From positions 62,001 to 126,000 of the forward strand of contig NZ_LWHM01000032.1 of NCBI RefSeq assembly GCF_001642735.1: a stretch of 64,000 nt of DNA, given 5' to 3'. The notes under the pieces were generated by a model. It made no database searches and had not been told where the DNA came from. It saw nothing but the letters and a program-made list of their open reading frames with translations. Shown here piece after piece: positions 43,826 through 54,026 of the stretch. Positions within the stretch are counted from its first letter, which is position 1, and every line of letters begins with the position of its first letter. The DNA comes from Pseudohongiella nitratireducens (lineage in GTDB: Bacteria; Pseudomonadota; Gammaproteobacteria; Pseudomonadales; Pseudohongiellaceae). The position numbers and the translations under genes are program-made.

Positions 43826-45156
43826 GTTAGCAATTGCCATCGTTTGAGTTTTTCATCCAGCCTGGAAAAGCCAAAGGTTGGCATGTTAATAATGTTTGAG
43901 CTGACGCCTCTGTTTCTTAATCTTTGCCCTAATCCTGAAAGTGCACTGGCTTGTGCTTTCAAGGTATTCAGGATCTGTGCCGGATCGGCAATATCTGACA
44001 GTTCACTGCAGATATTAATCCAGTTGAAATTTCCGCCTTCTTCAAAGGGTATGCCCCACTTGGTTGTACGTGTAATCCCCTCCGGATCGGCCTTCATTGG
44101 CGCAAAGTCATAAACTGGAGCCAGATCGATATGGTGAGGCCTTTTAAGTAAAGCACTGTTTCGTCCATGGTTGTCTGAGTTGCCAAAGGCAACATTGAGT
44201 AAGTCTCTGCGTACCCACTCCGCAACAAATGTTGAACTGTCAAATTTATGATTGCATTCGTGAAGCACTTCAACCAGTTTTCTCAGCACATCAAAGTGGT
44301 TCAGAAAACTGCCTGGCTCCTGCTCCATGACTGAATAAATGGATTCAAGTCCAAACCGCTGTTCCCGGCCGGTTTCATAGCTGACATCAAAACGAGGTAT
44401 CCACAAAGAGGGGTAGGTTGAACCTTCCAGTAGCCTGAGTTTGCTAACATCAACCGTTTCCACTCCCAGTGCGTCCAGCTCCAGGTAGTAGTGGTACTCT
44501 GCACGCAGGATATCGCAGTCAATCTCGCTACGGTTATTGCGTGGAAATTTAACCAGATAATGCTGATCCAGATTACAGGCATCATCCTGCCAGGTATCAA
44601 TCCAAACCTCGCCTTTGCTGGATCGCCTTAAAAGCAGTTTCGGGGCTTCACCGCCTGCGCCCGTTGCACCACCGCTGGCAGCTCCGATTTCTTGCGCATA
44701 TTCAAGAAAATCAGTTTGTCGTTCACAGACATCCTCGTCATTGAAGCGGTATTGACGTAATTGTGAACCAGAAACCTTTTCAGGCAGGGCCTCTTTAATG
44801 CGGAGATTGCCAATAGGCGCAATAGTGCCTTTTGATAACAACTCGCTATCTTGAGCAGGTCCGGATTGACCTGAGAGCCCCAGTAATTGCACCCAATAGC
44901 GTCGGGCTGCCCCGGAAGGAATAATATCGTTCAGAAAGGTGAACCAGGTGGGGCGTCGATAGGTTTCGGCAATGGCGACTGGCAAATTAATGCTGCAGGC
45001 AGGTGTATCTCGTCTATCAAGATATTCCAGGGTGTATTCGATTGAAGAGTAAGCCAGCTTTGACGTGCCATAACGTCCCTTCTCCGGGTCACTCAAGGTT
45101 AACTCGGCAATGTCCACCCAGCCACCGTCCAGCAAAGCCTGGATCGTGAGATTCAT
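43822..45156 (-). CDS. hipA: HipA-family serine/threonine kinase toxin
   Basis: 444-aa kinase of the HipBA toxin-antitoxin type; E. coli HipA phosphorylates glutamyl-tRNA synthetase, but targets vary between relatives. Seen here: an N-terminal subdomain with DRRDTPACSINLP, a Gly-rich loop GAASGGATGAGGEAPKLLL, KFPRNNRSEID, the catalytic segment NVAFGNSDNHGRNSALL and the metal-binding YDFAP. All kinase motifs appear intact. It precedes hipB, the reverse of the E. coli order. The operon is bracketed by palindromic repeats C and D. Confidence 0.9.
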   Translation of the reverse strand: MNLTIQALLDGGWVDIAELTLSDPEKGRYGTSKLAYSSIEYTLEYLDRRDTPACSINLPVAIAETYRRPTWFTFLNDIIPSGAARRYWVQLLGLSGQSGPAQDSELLSKGTIAPIGNLRIKEALPEKVSGSQLRQYRFNDEDVCERQTDFLEYAQEIGAASGGATGAGGEAPKLLLRRSSKGEVWIDTWQDDACNLDQHYLVKFPRNNRSEIDCDILRAEYHYYLELDALGVETVDVSKLRLLEGSTYPSLWIPRFDVSYETGREQRFGLESIYSVMEQEPGSFLNHFDVLRKLVEVLHECNHKFDSSTFVAEWVRRDLLNVAFGNSDNHGRNSALLKRPHHIDLAPVYDFAPMKADPEGITRTTKWGIPFEEGGNFNWINICSELSDIADPAQILNTLKAQASALSGLGQRLRNRGVSSNIINMPTFGFSRLDEKLKRWQLLT

Positions 45157-45321
45157 AGCACATCCCTAATAAACTATATGCATTATAGTGCTCATTAATA
45201 GATATAAAGTCAAGATATGAATATTATAGCGCTCATTTATGTCAATGAGATTCATATTTTGAGCATAATAATGCCCATTATATGAATGTCTATAAAGTGT
45301 GCATTAGTCGCCAATACAGCA
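45157..45321 (-). promoter_or_regulatory. hipA promoter region with repeated operator
   Basis: Very A+T-rich region upstream of hipA. The 15-mer ATTATAGYGCTCATT occurs at 45182-45196 and 45223-45237, 41 bp apart (about four helical turns), with related pieces (GAGCATAATAATGCCCATTATA) at about 45259-45280. The centre AGCGCT of the second copy is palindromic. Likely HipB binding sites for autorepression (inference). Confidence 0.65.
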
Positions 45322-45470
45322 GGCACGGCACAAGGGAAGGGCATCATGTTATGTATCGCAGCCAATCAGACCACGCATTGCCTGGCGTTCCTGACCCGAA
45401 AACGCAGCCGAACTGTCTGAACCGTAAGGTGAGTTTTCGGCTGCGATACATAACATGATGCCCTGACCGC
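45322..45470. repeat. Palindromic repeat, copy D (5' boundary of hipBA)
   Basis: 149 bp. The arms GGGCATCATGTTATGTATCG and their complement pair perfectly over 25 bp. The interior has CCAATCAGACCACG plus a full core: ACTGTCTGA (45412-45420), hairpin ACC-GTAA-GGT, GAGTT (45431-45435). The remaining gap to 45635 shows no gene; it probably holds the promoter of the broken higB. Confidence 0.82.
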
Positions 45471-45635
45471 CCCCGGTTGGCGCTGCGATGATGAGGAAAT
45501 TGGTCTATAAACAGTGTGAGGTGAACAAAACGATATCCAGGCTTTCAACAGCGTTGGTGGGATAGTCCGAACTATTGCGCGAGAAAGCTATCGATTGTTT
45601 TTGTAGTTTGCCTTTTATACCCGAACGGATATAAT

Positions 45636-45949
45636 ATGGCAAAGAAACGGAAGATACTGTACTGGGAAGGATCTTCGAAGAAGGATTTCAAGGCATTCCC
45701 TATCGACGTGCAGAAAGACATGGGCGTTGCGTTATTCATTGCCCAGTTGGGTGGTACACCGGATTCAGCCAAGACCTGGAAGGGACTGGGTTCCGAAGTG
45801 TACGAATTGGAGATGCTGTACATGTGTTACATGCGTTCCAGAAGAAGTCCAAGTCTGGCATGGCTACGCCGAGTTTAGGCGTGGATTTGATTGAGAAACG
45901 GCTTAAATCAGTGCTCGCCCGTTACAGGATGGACAGGAGAAAACGATGA
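45636..45949 (+). pseudogene. Broken higB-type (Gp49/RelE-like) toxin gene
   Basis: The first 59 codons read as a Gp49-like HigB toxin (AKKRKILYWEGSSKKDFKAF..., SAKTWKGLGSEVYELEM) and stop making sense near 45814. The family C-terminus then appears in another frame from about 45815 (AVHVLHAFQKKSKSGMATP) and ends with TGA at 45947-45949, overlapping the antitoxin ATG in the classic ATGA way. The roughly 15-20 residues normally between these blocks, which include catalytic positions, are missing. So an internal deletion with frameshift has inactivated the toxin. A naive reading would call an 80-aa protein ending at 45878. Confidence 0.85.
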
Positions 45950-46266
45950 ACCGCAAAGATCATCCTCAAGGCACCGAAGATGTGTTGCTTGATCTGGGGT
46001 TTGACGACGCAGAGGAATTGTCTGCCAAGGCAGCGCTAGCGCTCAAGCTGAATGAACTGATCAATCAACGTGGCCTGAGTCAGACAGAAGCAGCGGTGAT
46101 TACCGGTATGACTCAACCCAAAGTATCCCAGGTACGCCGCTATAAACTTCAGAATATTTCTCTGGAACGCTTGATGCAAGCACTGGTGTCACTGGATCAA
46201 CATGTAGAGATAAGCGTTCAACCGGCGAGAAAGGCATATGCGCCAGGCATCATCGTTGCGGCCTAG
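45946..46266 (+). CDS. higA: HigA-type XRE antitoxin (partner toxin broken)
   Basis: 106-aa protein with an XRE helix-turn-helix (LNQRGLSQTEAAVITGMTQPKVSQVRRYKL... about residues 34-62) as in antitoxins paired with Gp49-like HigB. The frame is intact, although the toxin upstream is disrupted, so it is an orphan antitoxin that could still repress its promoter or neutralise a related toxin. The start is set by the ATGA overlap with the ancestral toxin stop, and ACAGGAGA lies just upstream. Confidence 0.85.
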   Translation: MNRKDHPQGTEDVLLDLGFDDAEELSAKAALALKLNELINQRGLSQTEAAVITGMTQPKVSQVRRYKLQNISLERLMQALVSLDQHVEISVQPARKAYAPGIIVAA

Positions 46267-46321
46267 TCGCTATTGAGGATTCCCGGCTCTGTTACGAGAT
46301 AACTGGCATTGCAGCAGATGT

Positions 46322-46366
46322 GGCACAAGGGAAGGGCATCTGAGCTATGATGCCCTGACCGCACCC
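46322..46366. repeat. Palindromic repeat, copy E (minimal form)
   Basis: 45 bp: the left end GGCACAAGGGAAGGGCATC joined through five bases to the right end (46346-46366), which is identical over 21 bp to 43446-43466. It looks like an internally deleted member of the family. It ends 3 bp from the rsmE stop codon. Confidence 0.78.
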
Positions 46367-46369
46367 AAA

Positions 46370-47092
46370 CTAAAAATCACCCCAGACCATCTGAATAGCA
46401 GTCAACGCAACGACAGGAGCCGTTTCAGTTCTCAATACCCTGGGCCCTAAACGGATTGATTGTAAACCTGCCTGAGTGGCCGCCGCTTTCTCTGTTTCAC
46501 TGATACCCCCTTCCGGCCCAATCAGCAGAAAAGCTGCAGCAGGGCGATCGGTGTTAAAGCCAGTGAGGCCCTGGTGATCCAGCATAAACCCCTGCCCTGC
46601 AGGTACAGTATCTAACCAGGCGCCAAGCACAACAGGTGGATGTATCGTAGGGATGGTGCAACGCCCGCTTTGTTCGCAGGCGTTGATGGCGATCTTCTGC
46701 CAGTGCAGTCTGCGTTTCTCTGCGCGCTCTTCGTTGAGTTTGACTTCACTATGTTCAGTAAAAAGCGGTGTTATTGCCGTGACGCCAAGCTCCGTTGCCT
46801 TTTGCACGGCAAAGTCCATGCGTTCGCCTTTGGAAAGGCCAAGGCCGATATGGACAGGGTAAAGCGATTCCGGTTGCGCAGACGGTTTTTCGGCGAGCTG
46901 GATTTGAACACTGCGTTTGTCGACAGCAATCACTTCGCCCTGATATTCACCGTCATCACCGTTGAACAGTGCGACAACCTGGCCGACTTTGGCACGCAAC
47001 ACCCGGCCAAGGTAATGAGCCTGCTCGTCAGTCAGTGCGATTGTCGCAAGACTCTGTAAGTGTGTCTCAGTGTAAAGACGGGAAACTCTCAA
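46370..47092 (-). CDS. rsmE: 16S rRNA (uracil1498-N3)-methyltransferase RsmE
   Basis: SPOUT-class methyltransferase that modifies U1498 of 16S rRNA. 240 aa: an N-terminal PUA-like domain (HYLGRVLRAKVGQVVALFNGDDGEY), then the trefoil-knot domain with GERMDFAVQKATELGV, INACEQSGRCTIP, LLIGPEGGISETE and LGPRVLRTETAPVVALT, all RsmE signatures. It lies downstream of metF on the same strand. Confidence 0.96.
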   Translation of the reverse strand: MRVSRLYTETHLQSLATIALTDEQAHYLGRVLRAKVGQVVALFNGDDGEYQGEVIAVDKRSVQIQLAEKPSAQPESLYPVHIGLGLSKGERMDFAVQKATELGVTAITPLFTEHSEVKLNEERAEKRRLHWQKIAINACEQSGRCTIPTIHPPVVLGAWLDTVPAGQGFMLDHQGLTGFNTDRPAAAFLLIGPEGGISETEKAAATQAGLQSIRLGPRVLRTETAPVVALTAIQMVWGDF

Positions 47093-47172
47093 CTGAACCT
47101 CCCAGGTTTCCGTATGGTCCGCGCATAATCTTTAGTATACAACTCAGCATACATGACATGATGTCGAGCGTT

Positions 47173-48054
47173 TTAGCTGCGACGACTCAGGTCAAGATTC
47201 GTCCAGATCTGGCGAACCGGCTCGGTCTGATTCATGCTGTAGAAATGCAATCCAGGAGCCCCGCCCTCCAGTAATTTCTCGCACAGTGATGTCACCATAT
47301 CAGCGCCAAATTGACGGATACTGTCAGTGTCATCTCCGTACGACGTCAATCGCTGACGAATCCAGCGTGGGATTTCAGCACCACAGTTATTGCTGAAGCG
47401 TTGCAGGTTGGCGTAATTGGTTATTGGCATGATGCCGGGCACGATCGGAATATCGATTCCGGCTGCCTGACAGGCATCACGAAAATAAAAATAAGCGTCG
47501 ACATTAAAAAAGTACTGAGTGATTGCGCTATTTGCACCTGCTTCCACTTTCTTTTTGAAGAAATACAGATCACTTTCGTAGCTGTCAGACTGAGGATGAA
47601 TCTCCGGATAACAGGCCACTTCTATATGAAAGTGGTCGCCTGTGGTTTTACGAACATGCTCAATTAACTCGTTGGCATAGTAATAACGAGATACGGCACC
47701 GGTACCCGAGGGGATATCCCCCCGGAGCGCAACCAGACGATTGATACCCTGCTCTATATAGTGTTGTAGCAACGCATCAATCTCATGTTGAGGCGAGCCG
47801 CCAAAAGACAGGTGGGGTGCCACATCAGAGCCTTTTTCGCGAATGGCATTAACGGTCTGGCGGGTACCATCTTTGGTAGAGCCGCCAGCGCCATAGGTGA
47901 CAGAGAAAAAGTCGGGGCTCAACTCGGCCAACTCGCCATGAACTCGCATCAGTTTCTCAGCGCCAACTTCCGTACGCGGAGGAAAGAACTCAAAACTGAA
48001 GCGCGCATCCTGTTGCGCGGGTTGTCCGGATTGGTTTTTGCTGCCCTGTGTCAT
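47173..48054 (-). CDS. metF: Methylenetetrahydrofolate reductase MetF
   Basis: FAD enzyme giving 5-methyltetrahydrofolate for homocysteine remethylation. 293 aa TIM barrel: FSFEFFPPRTEVG, SVTYGAGGSTKDGT, LVALRGDIPSG, EVACYPEIHP, AGANSAITQYFFNVD and GIMPITNYANLQRF. It is third in the row metK-ahcY-metF, so methyl-cycle genes are grouped. The start at ATG 48054 gives a polar N-terminal tail rich in Gln. Confidence 0.97.
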   Translation of the reverse strand: MTQGSKNQSGQPAQQDARFSFEFFPPRTEVGAEKLMRVHGELAELSPDFFSVTYGAGGSTKDGTRQTVNAIREKGSDVAPHLSFGGSPQHEIDALLQHYIEQGINRLVALRGDIPSGTGAVSRYYYANELIEHVRKTTGDHFHIEVACYPEIHPQSDSYESDLYFFKKKVEAGANSAITQYFFNVDAYFYFRDACQAAGIDIPIVPGIMPITNYANLQRFSNNCGAEIPRWIRQRLTSYGDDTDSIRQFGADMVTSLCEKLLEGGAPGLHFYSMNQTEPVRQIWTNLDLSRRS

Positions 48055-48110
48055 TTCTTCGTCTTCCTGATATTAATTGATTATCTGCCGTTATCGCTAA
48101 ATCTAACGGC

Positions 48111-49490
48111 TTAGTATTTGTAGCTGTCTGGCTTGAACGGGCCTTCTACGTTGACGCCAATGTAGCTTGCCTGGTTCGGCGTCATTTTGGTGATAACGCC
48201 ACCAAAGCCCTGCACCATTAATGCGGCCACTTCTTCGTCCAGTTTTTTCGGCAACACTTCGACGCGTAACAGTTCCTGTTGCTCTGCCTCAGCCTTGTCA
48301 GCAAAAGCCTGCTTGTACAGGTGAATCTGAGCCAGTACCTGGTTGGCAAAAGAGCCATCCATGATGCGTGACGGATGACCTGTTGCATTGCCCAGATTTA
48401 CCAGGCGACCTTCAGATAACAGCAGCAGATAATCTTCCGGATTGCTGTCCGGGTTGCCACGATAGATTTTGTCGACCTGTGGTTTTACATTCTCCCAGGT
48501 CCAGTTGTCACGCATATACTGGGTGTCAATTTCATTGTCAAAATGACCAATATTACAAACCACAGCGCCTGCTTTGAGTGACTGCAGCATGTACTTGTCG
48601 CAGACATTCACATTACCGGTTGTTGTAACAATAAGGTCTGTCTTGGCCAGCAGCTCTTTGTTGATGCCGTCCAGTGACTCTGTGTTATCCCCGTTTTTAA
48701 ATGGTGAGACAAGTTCAAAGCCGTCCATGCAAGCCTGCATGGCACAGATTGGATCGATCTCGGTCACCTTAACAATCATGCCTTCCTGGCGCAGGCTTTG
48801 TGCAGAGCCTTTACCCACATCACCATAACCCACTACCAGTGCGTGACGACCAGAGAGCAGCATGTCTGTGCCGCGTTTGATTGCGTCATTCAGGCTGTGG
48901 CGGCAGCCGTACTTGTTATCGTTCTTGGATTTCGTGACGGAGTCGTTAACATTGATCGCGGGTACTTTCAGGGTGCCCTGTTTCAGCATCTCGATCAGGC
49001 GATGTACGCCAGTCGTTGTCTCTTCAGTCACACCGTGGATCTTTTTCAGCATATCTGGATACTTGTCGTGCACCATGGCCGTCAGGTCGCCGCCGTCGTC
49101 CAGCAGCATGTTGGCATCCCAGGGAGTGCCATCTTTGAGGATAGTCTGCTCGATACACCAGTCCCCTTCCTGAACCGTCTGCCCTTTCCAGGCATAAACA
49201 GCGACACCTTTGCTGGCGATATAGGCGGCAGCGTGATCCTGTGTAGAGAAAATGTTGCATGACGACCAACGCACTTCGGCGCCCAGTTCAACCAGCGTTT
49301 CGATCAGGACGGCTGTCTGAATGGTCATGTGAATGCAGCCGATGATTTTAGCGTTTGCCAATGGCTGAGCGTCGCGATATTGCTCACGCAATGCCATCAA
49401 CGCAGGCATTTCAGCCTGTGCCAGCAAGACTTCATGACGGCCGTATTCTGCCAGTGACATATCGGCAACTTTGTAATCATTCTGACTCAT
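48111..49490 (-). CDS. ahcY: S-adenosylhomocysteine hydrolase AhcY
   Basis: Splits S-adenosylhomocysteine into homocysteine and adenosine, relieving inhibition of methyltransferases. 459 aa with the N-terminal [36 protein letters not shown], the NAD site [12 protein letters not shown] and the conserved end [10 protein letters not shown]. It begins 43 bp after metK on the same strand. The short leader leaves no room for an SAH riboswitch. Confidence 0.98.
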   Translation of the reverse strand: MSQNDYKVADMSLAEYGRHEVLLAQAEMPALMALREQYRDAQPLANAKIIGCIHMTIQTAVLIETLVELGAEVRWSSCNIFSTQDHAAAYIASKGVAVYAWKGQTVQEGDWCIEQTILKDGTPWDANMLLDDGGDLTAMVHDKYPDMLKKIHGVTEETTTGVHRLIEMLKQGTLKVPAINVNDSVTKSKNDNKYGCRHSLNDAIKRGTDMLLSGRHALVVGYGDVGKGSAQSLRQEGMIVKVTEIDPICAMQACMDGFELVSPFKNGDNTESLDGINKELLAKTDLIVTTTGNVNVCDKYMLQSLKAGAVVCNIGHFDNEIDTQYMRDNWTWENVKPQVDKIYRGNPDSNPEDYLLLLSEGRLVNLGNATGHPSRIMDGSFANQVLAQIHLYKQAFADKAEAEQQELLRVEVLPKKLDEEVAALMVQGFGGVITKMTPNQASYIGVNVEGPFKPDSYKY

Positions 49491-49533
49491 GGTAATTCCT
49501 GTATGTTAAGTTAAAAATAATAAAGAGTTGCTG

Positions 49534-50691
49534 TTAAAGACCGGCAGCGTCGCGCAAGGCGTCGGCTTTATCGGTTCTTTCCCAGGTGAATTCGGGTTCT
49601 TCACGACCAAAGTGTCCGTATGCCGCTGTTGGCAAGTAAATAGGACGAATCAGGTCCAACATTTTAATCAGGCCTTTCGGTCGCAGTTCAAAATGTTCGC
49701 GAACCAGTTCAACAATGCGTGCGTCACTGATCTTGCCGGTACCGAATGTGTCGACACTGATTGAAGTCGGCTCGGCAACACCAATGGCGTAGGAAACCTG
49801 AACTTCGCAACGATCGGCAATGCCGGCGGCAACAATGTTTTTGGCGACATAGCGCGCCGCATAAGCGGCAGAGCGGTCAACTTTTGATGGGTCTTTGCCG
49901 GAGAAAGCACCGCCGCCATGGCGCGCCATACCGCCATAAGTATCAACAATAATTTTTCGACCGGTCAGTCCGCAATCGCCATAAGGGCCGCCAATCACGA
50001 AGCGGCCGGTCGGGTTGATGAAGTATTTGGTATCAGCGCTCAGCCACTCGGCTGGCAGAACCGGTTTGATGATTTCTTCCATCACCGCTTCTTGCAGATC
50101 CTTTTGGGCAATTTCCGGGTCGTGTTGCGTGGACAGAACCACGGCATCGATTCCGGCAGGTTTGCCGTCTTCATAACGGAACGTGATCTGACTCTTGGCG
50201 TCAGGACGCAACCAGGGCAACACACCGTTCTTACGAATTTCTGCCTGGCGTTTAACAAGACGGTGAGAGTACGTGATTGGTGCGGGCATCAGCACATCTG
50301 TTTCATTGCTGGCATAACCGAACATCAGGCCCTGGTCACCGGCACCCTGTTCATGGTCTTCCGTTTCATCCACACCCATGGCAATTTCCGGAGACTGCTT
50401 GCCGATGCCGTTGAGGACTGCGCATGAGTGGCCGTCAAACCCTTTGTCTGAATGGTCGTAGCCAATGTCGATAACCACTTTTCGTGCGATATCTTCCAGA
50501 TCAACATAAGCTTCGGTCGTTACCTCACCGGCAACCACTACCATGCCGGTTTTAACCAGCGTTTCGCAGGCGACGCGTGCAGCGGGATCCTGGCGCAGCA
50601 AGGCATCAAGAATGGCATCTGAAATCTGGTCAGCAATTTTGTCCGGGTGTCCTTCTGATACAGACTCGGAAGTAAACAAGTGTGAGCTCAT
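49534..50691 (-). CDS. metK: S-adenosylmethionine synthetase MetK
   Basis: Makes SAM from methionine and ATP. 385 aa, starting [22 protein letters not shown], with [12 protein letters not shown] and [20 protein letters not shown], the two family signatures. Upstream on the same strand, after 76 bp, lies an ArsR-methyltransferase fusion gene. The gap has an imperfect inverted repeat (GTTGA/TCAAC at 50729-50742). Confidence 0.98.
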   Translation of the reverse strand: MSSHLFTSESVSEGHPDKIADQISDAILDALLRQDPAARVACETLVKTGMVVVAGEVTTEAYVDLEDIARKVVIDIGYDHSDKGFDGHSCAVLNGIGKQSPEIAMGVDETEDHEQGAGDQGLMFGYASNETDVLMPAPITYSHRLVKRQAEIRKNGVLPWLRPDAKSQITFRYEDGKPAGIDAVVLSTQHDPEIAQKDLQEAVMEEIIKPVLPAEWLSADTKYFINPTGRFVIGGPYGDCGLTGRKIIVDTYGGMARHGGGAFSGKDPSKVDRSAAYAARYVAKNIVAAGIADRCEVQVSYAIGVAEPTSISVDTFGTGKISDARIVELVREHFELRPKGLIKMLDLIRPIYLPTAAYGHFGREEPEFTWERTDKADALRDAAGL

Positions 50692-50767
50692 AGTGTGTAG
50701 TTCCTGTATGTCTGGGCTATCGATCGTTGTTGACTATTCAACGCGGAAAAGCCCGGTGTTAAATCCA

Positions 50768-51808
50768 TCATTGATTAATAAATACGCGTATTTGTACCTG
50801 GAAACCATTTTTAAGCCCGAGATAGACGCGCTGACTGCAATGCAGCCCGGCGGCCTCTGCCCATCCATCAAGGTCAGAATCGGCAAAGCCTAACCAAAGG
50901 TCGCCACAGGACGCTTTAACCCAGTCCTGGTCATGGTGGCTCAGGTCGATCAGTATTAACGTGCCACCGGATGCGAGTAATTGCGCGCAGTCTTTAAACG
51001 TGGTTTGTGGTGATGGAATATGGTGAAGCACCATATTGAATACCATCAGGTCGTAGCGTGCCAGGTTTTGACTGTCTGCCAGTAATGCTGTGGTGTCGCC
51101 ATGAACAAAATCGACGTTGCCAGCAAGCTTGGGTGCCAGTTGCTGTAACTGTTTTTCTGCGCGAGTCAGCATTTCCCGGGAATTATCCAGTGCCGATAAG
51201 TTGGGGAAACGTTCAGCCAACTCACTCAGTAACGGGCTTTCCCCGGGGCCGACTTCGATAGCAGAGCTGTTCTCGGGTAGCCGAAGTCCCGCCAGCAGGT
51301 CATGCAGCGTTTCCCGATACTGGGCATATTCTGCAATCAGGTCCTGCTTTTCTATAAAGCGGTCAGCGTGCCGCTCGAAGAACAGCAAGGATTGCTCCGA
51401 GCGTTCATCATTGATTTGCTGCGCCCCTGCCGCCAATTCTTCCCGCAGCTGTTGTGCGTCCAGTGCCGCGAAAGCAGCGCGTTTAATTTCGGCTGCGGGG
51501 TCGTCATCTAGCACCAGCGCGCGGCGATAAAAAATGCTGTTACCTTCGCGCCGGGTTGAAACCAGGTCAGCCTGGGCCAGTATTTTCAGGTGGTGGCTGA
51601 GTGCCGACTGGCGTACATCGACGATACGGCACAGTTCCAGGACGCCATACGAATCAGTGCGCAACAGGTGCAAAATATCCAGGCGCAACCCATCCGACAA
51701 TGCTTTAAACAAGCGTGTCAGTTCATCCGGCGCAACACCTGCCTGCACGATGTGCGCAGCGATAGTGTCGTCACTCTGAGTTGTCGGTTGAGCGGCAGCG
51801 GTGGTCAT
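50768..51808 (-). CDS. ArsR-family regulator fused to a SAM methyltransferase (SahR-like)
   Basis: 346 aa. The N-terminal ArsR winged helix (about residues 25-110: LFKALSDGLRLDILHLL, VDVRQSALSHHLKILAQADLV) lacks the metal-binding CxC motif. The C-terminal class I methyltransferase has EVGPGESPLLSELAERFP and VHGDTTALL. Related ArsR proteins beside metK/ahcY (SahR) respond to S-adenosylhomocysteine and control the methyl cycle. Position in front of metK, ahcY and metF on the same strand supports that role. A perfect 18-bp palindrome lies 32 bp before the start. Confidence 0.87.
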   Translation of the reverse strand: MTTAAAQPTTQSDDTIAAHIVQAGVAPDELTRLFKALSDGLRLDILHLLRTDSYGVLELCRIVDVRQSALSHHLKILAQADLVSTRREGNSIFYRRALVLDDDPAAEIKRAAFAALDAQQLREELAAGAQQINDERSEQSLLFFERHADRFIEKQDLIAEYAQYRETLHDLLAGLRLPENSSAIEVGPGESPLLSELAERFPNLSALDNSREMLTRAEKQLQQLAPKLAGNVDFVHGDTTALLADSQNLARYDLMVFNMVLHHIPSPQTTFKDCAQLLASGGTLILIDLSHHDQDWVKASCGDLWLGFADSDLDGWAEAAGLHCSQRVYLGLKNGFQVQIRVFINQ

Positions 51809-51839
51809 GGTGGCGAACTATAGCAGCAACCCGGTTCTT

Positions 51840-51857
51840 TATCAAAATATTTTGATA
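51840..51857. promoter_or_regulatory. Candidate operator of the ArsR-methyltransferase regulator
   Basis: TATCAAAATATTTTGATA, a perfect 18-bp palindrome in the divergent region between the regulator gene and tkt. Its size and symmetry suit an ArsR-type dimer. It probably controls the regulator-metK-ahcY-metF row and possibly tkt. Binding is inferred. Confidence 0.6.
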
Positions 51858-52013
51858 TAGATATGGGTGCCAACCGCCGGCAACGGCTTGAGGAAAAGAG
51901 AATTCGCACGATCTATCCGTGTTTTGTCTGGAAAATTAAGCCGATCTGCGGGAAAATACGCCTTTTATTACCACCTGCGACGATTGAACTACGCGAACAG
52001 GAGTCTCCCACCT

Positions 52014-54026
52014 ATGTCGACCCGACAGACCACGCGGCGTGAACGCGCCAATGCGATCCGCGCCCTGAGCATGGATGCAGTCCAAAAAGCTAATTCCGGA
52101 CACCCCGGCGCCCCGATGGGGATGGCCGATATTGCTGAAGTTCTATGGAATGACTACCTGTCCCATAACCCGGTAAATCCACAGTGGATTAACCGTGACC
52201 GCTTTATTTTGTCAAATGGTCACGGGTCCATGCTGGTTTACTCGCTGCTGCACCTGAGCGGTTATGATCTGCCGATCTCGGAACTGCAAAATTTCCGACA
52301 GCTGCATTCACGTACACCGGGTCACCCGGAGTATGGCTATACCCCCGGTGTTGAAACCACCACAGGCCCACTGGGGCAGGGGTTGGCTAATGGTGTTGGC
52401 ATGGCGATCGCAGAGAAAACACTGGCCGCACAGTTCAACCGTCCTGACCACGATATTATTGATCACTTCACCTACGTCTTTGCTGGCGACGGCTGCCTGA
52501 TGGAAGGCGTATCGCACGAAGTAAGCTCACTGGCCGGCACATTAGGTCTGGGTAAACTGGTGGTTTTCTACGACGATAACGGTATCTCCATTGATGGTGA
52601 GGTACAGGGCTGGTTCACAGACGACACCACCAAGCGCTTCGAGTCCTACGGTTGGCAAGTGCTGGCAGTAGATGGTCATGATGCAGAGCAAATCAACGAG
52701 GCGATTAAATCGGCACGTGCTGAAACGTCCCGGCCGACGCTGATCCGCTGTAAAACAGTGATCGGTTTTGGTTCACCGGGCAAGTCGGGTACTTCCGGTA
52801 TCCATGGTGCCCCGCTCGGTGCTGAGGAAATTGAAGCGACGCGTAAAGAGCTCGGTTGGGAGCACGCGCCATTTGAAGTGCCAGAGGCGATTCAGAATGA
52901 CTGGGACGCGCGTGAGCGTGGTTTCCAGGCTGAGTCGAGCTGGAAAGAGCGCATGACCCGCTACGAAGAAGCTTACCCGGAACTGGCTGTCGAACTGGTG
53001 CGCCGCCTTAAAGGTGAGCTGCCCGGTGATTTTGCCGCCAAGGCTGATGAAGTTGTGGCGAAGTTCAATGCTGCTGAAGAAAGCCTGGCAACTCGTAAGG
53101 CGTCACAGAATGCCATCGCCGCATTCAATGAAGTATTGCCCGAGCTGCTGGGCGGCTCGGCCGATCTGACCGGTTCCAATTTGACCATGTGGTCAGGCAG
53201 TCAGCCAGTGTCCGCCGACAAAGCCGATGGCAACTACATTTATTACGGTGTTCGCGAATTCGGTATGTCAGCCATCATGAATGGCATTGCCCTGCATGGT
53301 GGTTTCATCCCTTACGGCGGTACTTTTCTGATTTTCATGGAATATGCACGCAATGCTGTCCGTATGGGAGCATTAATGAAGCAACAAGTGATCAACGTGT
53401 ATACCCATGATTCCATTGGCCAGGGTGAAGACGGCCCAACGCACCAGCCAGTAGAGCAACTGAGCAATCTGCGCACGACGCCGAACATGGCGGTCTGGCG
53501 TCCCAGCGATGCGGTTGAGACGGCTGTGGCCTGGAAGCATGCCCTGCTGCGTTCTGATGGCCCGACCTCTCTGGTGTTCTCGCGCCAGGGGCTGCCTCAC
53601 CAGGGGCGCAACGCGGAACAACTGCAGAATATTGAACGTGGTGGCTATGTGCTGGAAGACTGTGAAGGCACGCCGGACATTATCGTTCTTGCCACCGGTT
53701 CTGAAGTCAGCATTGCCCGGGATGCAGTAAAGACGCTACACCAGGACGGCGTTGCGGCGCGACTGGTTGCCATGCCATCGGTTGAGTACTTCCTGGCTCA
53801 GGATGCTGATTACCGCGAGCAGGTGCTGCCGGCCCAGGTGCGTCGTCGCCTGGCAGTTGAAGCTGGTGCCGCGGATTACTGGTACAAATTCGTTGGCCTG
53901 GATGGCGATGTGATCGGTATGACCACGTTCGGTGAATCTGCCCCAGGCAGTGCCCTGATGAAAGAGTTCGGGTTTACACCGGAAAATATTGTGAACCGGG
54001 CAAAAGCATTGCTGTCCAATGGCTGA
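52014..54026 (+). CDS. tkt: Transketolase
   Basis: Thiamine-diphosphate enzyme of the pentose phosphate pathway. From ATG 52014 it has 670 aa, the family size; AACAGGAG precedes it. The frame is open back to 51867 but that part does not resemble transketolase. Conserved: [30 protein letters not shown], the ThDP motif [12 protein letters not shown]...[21 protein letters not shown], and [39 protein letters not shown]. It overlaps epd by 8 bp. Confidence 0.97.
   Translation: MSTRQTTRRERANAIRALSMDAVQKANSGHPGAPMGMADIAEVLWNDYLSHNPVNPQWINRDRFILSNGHGSMLVYSLLHLSGYDLPISELQNFRQLHSRTPGHPEYGYTPGVETTTGPLGQGLANGVGMAIAEKTLAAQFNRPDHDIIDHFTYVFAGDGCLMEGVSHEVSSLAGTLGLGKLVVFYDDNGISIDGEVQGWFTDDTTKRFESYGWQVLAVDGHDAEQINEAIKSARAETSRPTLIRCKTVIGFGSPGKSGTSGIHGAPLGAEEIEATRKELGWEHAPFEVPEAIQNDWDARERGFQAESSWKERMTRYEEAYPELAVELVRRLKGELPGDFAAKADEVVAKFNAAEESLATRKASQNAIAAFNEVLPELLGGSADLTGSNLTMWSGSQPVSADKADGNYIYYGVREFGMSAIMNGIALHGGFIPYGGTFLIFMEYARNAVRMGALMKQQVINVYTHDSIGQGEDGPTHQPVEQLSNLRTTPNMAVWRPSDAVETAVAWKHALLRSDGPTSLVFSRQGLPHQGRNAEQLQNIERGGYVLEDCEGTPDIIVLATGSEVSIARDAVKTLHQDGVAARLVAMPSVEYFLAQDADYREQVLPAQVRRRLAVEAGAADYWYKFVGLDGDVIGMTTFGESAPGSALMKEFGFTPENIVNRAKALLSNG

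Noticed and set aside
48055-49533. SAH or SAM riboswitch near ahcY/metK
   Set aside because: The ahcY leader is only 43 bp and shows no riboswitch-like pairing; an ArsR-type regulator with a palindrome explains control better.
51867-52013. N-terminal extension of transketolase
   Set aside because: The frame is open but basic and unrelated to the family; ATG 52014 has AGGAG upstream and gives the usual 670 residues.
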